Of a stretch of DNA of 64,000 nucleotides, positions 62,501 through 64,000 are shown one piece after another (positions within the stretch are counted from its first letter, which is position 1; the number at the start of each line of letters is the position of its first letter). The stretch lies in the NCBI GenBank assembly GCA_030427525.1, contig JAUIBD010000002.1, forward strand, positions 1 through 64,000. Direction: 5' to 3'. A program made the position numbers and the translations under genes. The notes beneath the pieces were generated by a model that was given only the letters and a program-made list of their open reading frames with translations, was not told the origin of the DNA and did not search any database. The stretch comes from a bacterium. GTDB taxonomy: Bacteria; Patescibacteriota; Saccharimonadia; Saccharimonadales; Saccharimonadaceae.

Positions 62501-62942
62501 CCTCGGTAACACCTTCAGGGGTATCAAACTCACTAGTATCGATGTTGGTAAGGGTTGTTTTACCCGTTGGGTTGCTGTAGTCGTTTGGCGGGTTCAGCGT
62601 GTACACCACATAGGTGGCTTCTTTGGCGCTTTTCGGTACGACACCAGGTTCGAAATAGATAATACGTGCGACGCTTGTACCACTGACCGTTTGAATATTT
62701 CGGTATACCTGGGCACCATTGGGTATCTGTAGGCCGTTCGCATTGGTTGTGTTAATTGGCCCTTTATAGGTGTTGCCGTTGTAGGTCAGTTCGCCATCTT
62801 TCCAGGTGGCGGTTGCTGCATAGGCTGCGTGGGACAATGCAAAACTACCGCCAATAGACACCACTAAAAAGGTGGCAACAAGCAGTAATAATCTCCGCGC
62901 AGATATTCTACCGCGCGGGCGCTTAATTAGAGCTTCCCACAT
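59565..62942 (-). CDS. VirB6/TrbL-like polytopic T4SS protein, copy 2
   Basis: 1125 residues. A leader helix (about 15-42, ending AAYA), an outside domain (about 43-185), the VirB6 core of six to seven helices (about 190-470: VVRDIANALFIIGFLIIIYR, RILPRIVIAAILVNISYWIT, LAVDVSNILGASIQSLF, ARQALIVIFVIISPLAFAAN, LPNTEDWFDKWRKAF) and about 650 residues of highly charged helix (DKNLRQPNNGINNLNFARRT, QRRYARDLARKKQQETWQKE). The core is paralogous to the 55603-58671 protein, while the tails differ. The long tail may be a cytoplasmic scaffold. Confidence 0.88.
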   Translation of the reverse strand: MWEALIKRPRGRISARRLLLLVATFLVVSIGGSFALSHAAYAATATWKDGELTYNGNTYKGPINTTNANGLQIPNGAQVYRNIQTVSGTSVARIIYFEPGVVPKSAKEATYVVYTLNPPNDYSNPTGKTTLTNIDTSEFDTPEGVTEGTSSCQVSDNVGWFVCGVGNWISDNVDAVYGIIASFLKVQPITGGNNSIYRLWDVVRDIANALFIIGFLIIIYRYMTDNVADNYVVRRILPRIVIAAILVNISYWITALAVDVSNILGASIQSLFEAIRQTAVGTEVNVEVTWKELTAYVFSGGTIAFLGFTAATGAAGSVLSLAFTLLGVLIGVAFAALVALIVLAARQALIVIFVIISPLAFAANILPNTEDWFDKWRKAFVTLLLVFPIFSMIFGGSQLASAIIIQSAANVEGDGSSALAIMLLGMAVKVVPLVITPLLIQFSGSLVGRIAGIANNANKGLVDGAKNWANSKAEYHRDKNLRQPNNGINNLNFARRTAQRRYARDLARKKQQETWQKEAENMAHGRRFEDGALTKRAPEWYRNRQARSSYDAVDQRYRDAELEHRRHDAHNKERWVKDAQTGANMDRRRAMTDAHLSEGRGKLYEEAMTNADESALQTQIATGALRNVKIRSDVDAAKAGLTKSNMEAEGKKVFRDEVKASPNLSNMQIQTYEFEKRAEVAEGIVQKQAEGNWNRISKTDGALRNLRLQEVQASDQASFAEAEWNSLIEGIRAKGTAAPDISAADRALAGSIQALTQDIEIENQKQTSAKVIQQENMTSRFKTDIRARERAGGVAGDRGANRVYAKAKSDTLSALMEGITNSRSVISEYSAEELVTLQQKGIDRDGNTNVNEEMRMAAMYELGEKKGNNWAFQKMRDWVALEGMVYEKTGRQNANGQDIYGYFEPKRDADGKLELAPNGKPQADMTRAITDEDEIELRRDRQQLFYDMQGKSKHYIASLSGTDRGEYDTGLAVYDSSTATIRDIRDDKFNGERLVKTDIDEYSRMVHILSDQEELDRVIPDRARQADAKKKLLKHIRATQSDKNMYGRLEGRQRALMNVMSAILDPTDTRPLAEKKSEYRQIVDPNDANNTITVPYAQWGDHPEAEVVNVTTYIPDDYTLDKIVG

Positions 62943-62952
62943 ATCACTTATG

Positions 62953-62981
62953 ACTGTATCATTTTACAGAGAAAAAGTCAA
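62953..62981 (-). promoter_or_regulatory. Promoter of the second VirB6-like gene
   Basis: TTGACT (62976-62981), 17 bases, TACAGT (62953-62958) on the minus strand; only ten bases separate it from the ATG at 62942, so the leader is nearly absent. Confidence 0.7.
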
Positions 62982-63014
62982 GACCTTTACAGGGGAAAAT
63001 GGCTCGTCTGATGC

Positions 63015-63044
63015 TTTACATTTCATAGTGAATGTGTGTAAACT
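63015..63044 (+). promoter_or_regulatory. Promoter of the pilin-like genes
   Basis: TTTACA (63015-63020), 18 bases, TAAACT (63039-63044). AGGA at 63051-63054 is ten bases before the ATG at 63065. Confidence 0.6.
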
Positions 63045-63064
63045 AATTGTAGGAACATTTTTTA

Positions 63065-63448
63065 ATGAAATACAAAAAAATCGTCGCTTCAATGATATTG
63101 GTGCTATGTGCGCCGTTTACTGCTATTACCCCTGTAATGGCAGCAGAGTGTGCAGGGGTGGAAACGTCGATCATTGATTGTCCTACAAAAAATAAAAGTA
63201 CCAAAACAGAGGACAACGGCGTGTGGCAGCTGCTGCTAATAGTGATTAATATTCTGACGGCGGGTATTGGCATAACTGCGGTGGGCGGTATCATTTATGC
63301 TTCTGTTCTCTATGCTAGCGCCGAAGACAAAAGTGACCAGGTGAACCAAGCAAAAGATCTTATAACGAATGTTGTAATCGGTCTAATCATGTTTGCAGTT
63401 ATGTGGTCACTACTAAATTTCTTGATTCCAGGAGGAGTATTTACATGA
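63065..63448 (+). CDS. VirB2/TrbC-like pilin subunit, copy 1
   Basis: 127 residues: signal peptide (about 1-28, ending VMAAE), a short polar segment with two Cys (ECAGVET, IIDCPTK), and two helices (about 58-82, LLIVINILTAGIGITAVGGI; about 98-122, NVVIGLIMFAVMWSLLNFLI) joined by ASAEDKSDQVNQAKDL. Two helices linked by a short basic/acidic loop is the VirB2 pilin layout. It begins a run of at least three similar genes with ATGA/TAATG overlaps. Confidence 0.82.
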   Translation: MKYKKIVASMILVLCAPFTAITPVMAAECAGVETSIIDCPTKNKSTKTEDNGVWQLLLIVINILTAGIGITAVGGIIYASVLYASAEDKSDQVNQAKDLITNVVIGLIMFAVMWSLLNFLIPGGVFT

Positions 63449-63885
63449 TACAAAAAGTAAAACAAATGCTAGTTGCATTACTGATGCTAGCTTCTTTCAC
63501 AGGTGGTGCTGTGGCGCTGTCGCCAAATGCGTATGCTGCGCCCGGCTGTAAAAGCAACTTTCTTACCTTCCCTGCATGGTACGACGGACTTACGGATAGT
63601 AGTTGCCGACTGAAAAGTCCGTCTGACTTGAATGGTCCCGAAAAGAGTAAGTTGTCTCGGTATATCTTCCGTGTGGTGCTGAACGTGCTTGATATGGCCT
63701 TGCAACTTGTAGCCTATATATCGGTTGGATATATTATGTACGGTGGTTTCAAATGGCTGACAAGCGCCTCTGACTCAAGCAAGATAGCCGGAGCCAGGAA
63801 AACTATTCAGAATGCACTGATTGGGCTAGTGATTTCAATCCTATCAGTTGCAATTGTTAACCTAATAGCGAACAATATAACGTAA
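63445..63885 (+). CDS. VirB2/TrbC-like pilin subunit, copy 2
   Basis: 146 residues from the ATG that overlaps the previous stop (ATGA), preceded by GGAGGAG. Signal peptide about 1-31 (ending AYAAP), a polar segment with two Cys (GCKSNFLTF, DSSCRLKS), then two helices (about 75-97, VVLNVLDMALQLVAYISVGY; about 122-144, TIQNALIGLVISILSVAIVN) joined by KWLTSASDSSKIAGARK. The loop S-A-x-D-(S/K)-x-K-(I/S) is close to those in other CPR T4SS pilins. Confidence 0.82.
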   Translation: MIQKVKQMLVALLMLASFTGGAVALSPNAYAAPGCKSNFLTFPAWYDGLTDSSCRLKSPSDLNGPEKSKLSRYIFRVVLNVLDMALQLVAYISVGYIMYGGFKWLTSASDSSKIAGARKTIQNALIGLVISILSVAIVNLIANNIT

Positions 63886-64000
63886 TGAAACTACTAGATT
63901 CCATTACTCTCTTTGCTGCAAAAATTGATGCTAGCAGTGTGGGTATTGAAGAAAAAAGTGCCAACGATGTGCTAAACGGTGTACTGACAACCGTGTATTT
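63885..64000 (+). CDS. VirB2-like protein, copy 3 (partial at window end)
   Basis: The ATG at 63885 shares one base with the previous stop (TAATG). The visible 38 residues MKLLDSITLFAAKIDASSVG then IEEKSANDVLNGVLTTVY end at the window edge. The I-D-x-(S/N)-x-V-G/(L) and N-x-x-L-x-x-(V/I)-(Y/L) pattern resembles the region before the first helix in other Saccharibacteria pilin-like genes, so a third pilin-type subunit is likely. Confidence 0.5.
   Translation, partial: MKLLDSITLFAAKIDASSVGIEEKSANDVLNGVLTTVY

Overview
The window looks like a chromosomal segment of a Candidatus Saccharibacteria (TM7, Patescibacteria/CPR) genome. The evidence is indirect but consistent: a compact rpmH-rnpA-yidC-jag / dnaA / dnaN origin block, directly followed by a monoderm-type type IV secretion (T4SS) locus (PrgI, VirB4, two giant VirB6-like proteins, VirB2-like pilins, a lysozyme-CHAP protein); a large surface-glycan locus; many 1-17 base gene overlaps; and frequent leaderless promoters. 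TGA is used as a stop (for example in the ATGA overlaps at 28181 and 35291), so the standard bacterial code applies and the UGA-glycine code of Gracilibacteria/SR1 does not.

Layout. 1-5414: the end of a P-type ATPase, then small, mostly hypothetical membrane or cytoplasmic proteins, a 2H phosphoesterase and a GNAT protein. 5415-5726: a strongly structured, GC-rich candidate RNA, a bidirectional terminator and tRNA-Asn with its promoter. 5723-9834 (minus): a surface-fibre module with a TasA/camelysin-like protein, a CBM2-like secreted protein, an ER/archaeal-type signal peptidase with a Ser-His dyad, a DUF5305 membrane protein and a LexA-type winged-helix regulator. 10141-41404: a LysM-CHAP wall hydrolase and then a roughly 30 kb cell-surface polysaccharide locus: O-antigen ligase/polymerase, polyprenyl-phosphate sugar transferase, glmS, the dTDP-rhamnose pathway (rfbB, rfbC, rfbD, rfbA), UDP-sugar dehydrogenase, many glycosyltransferases, a Wzm/Wzt-type ABC exporter, and a PAPS-making and sulfotransferase set that predicts a sulfated glycan. 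41413-46409: the replication-origin block. 46406-64000: the T4SS locus, including a membrane protein with a C-terminal endonuclease/exonuclease/phosphatase domain that could be an exported effector.

The most unusual spot is 17607-18686, inside the rhamnose pathway. A Nudix-type gene of strikingly higher G+C than everything around it is followed by what reads as a complete type III hammerhead self-cleaving ribozyme (18577-18636): full catalytic core, closed stems I and II, open stem III. Just upstream a strong hairpin (18557-18583) would compete with ribozyme stem III. The GC-rich gene may have come from a high-GC actinobacterium, the usual host group of Saccharibacteria.

How the parts work together. 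The glycan genes would make a rhamnose- and uronic-acid-containing polymer exported by the ABC transporter and/or polymerised by the Wzy-like protein. The Sat-CysC fusion, CysQ and the sulfotransferase would sulfate it. The fibre module, wall hydrolases and T4SS would form the contact and transfer apparatus expected of an epibiont. All family names come from reading the translations; no database search was run.
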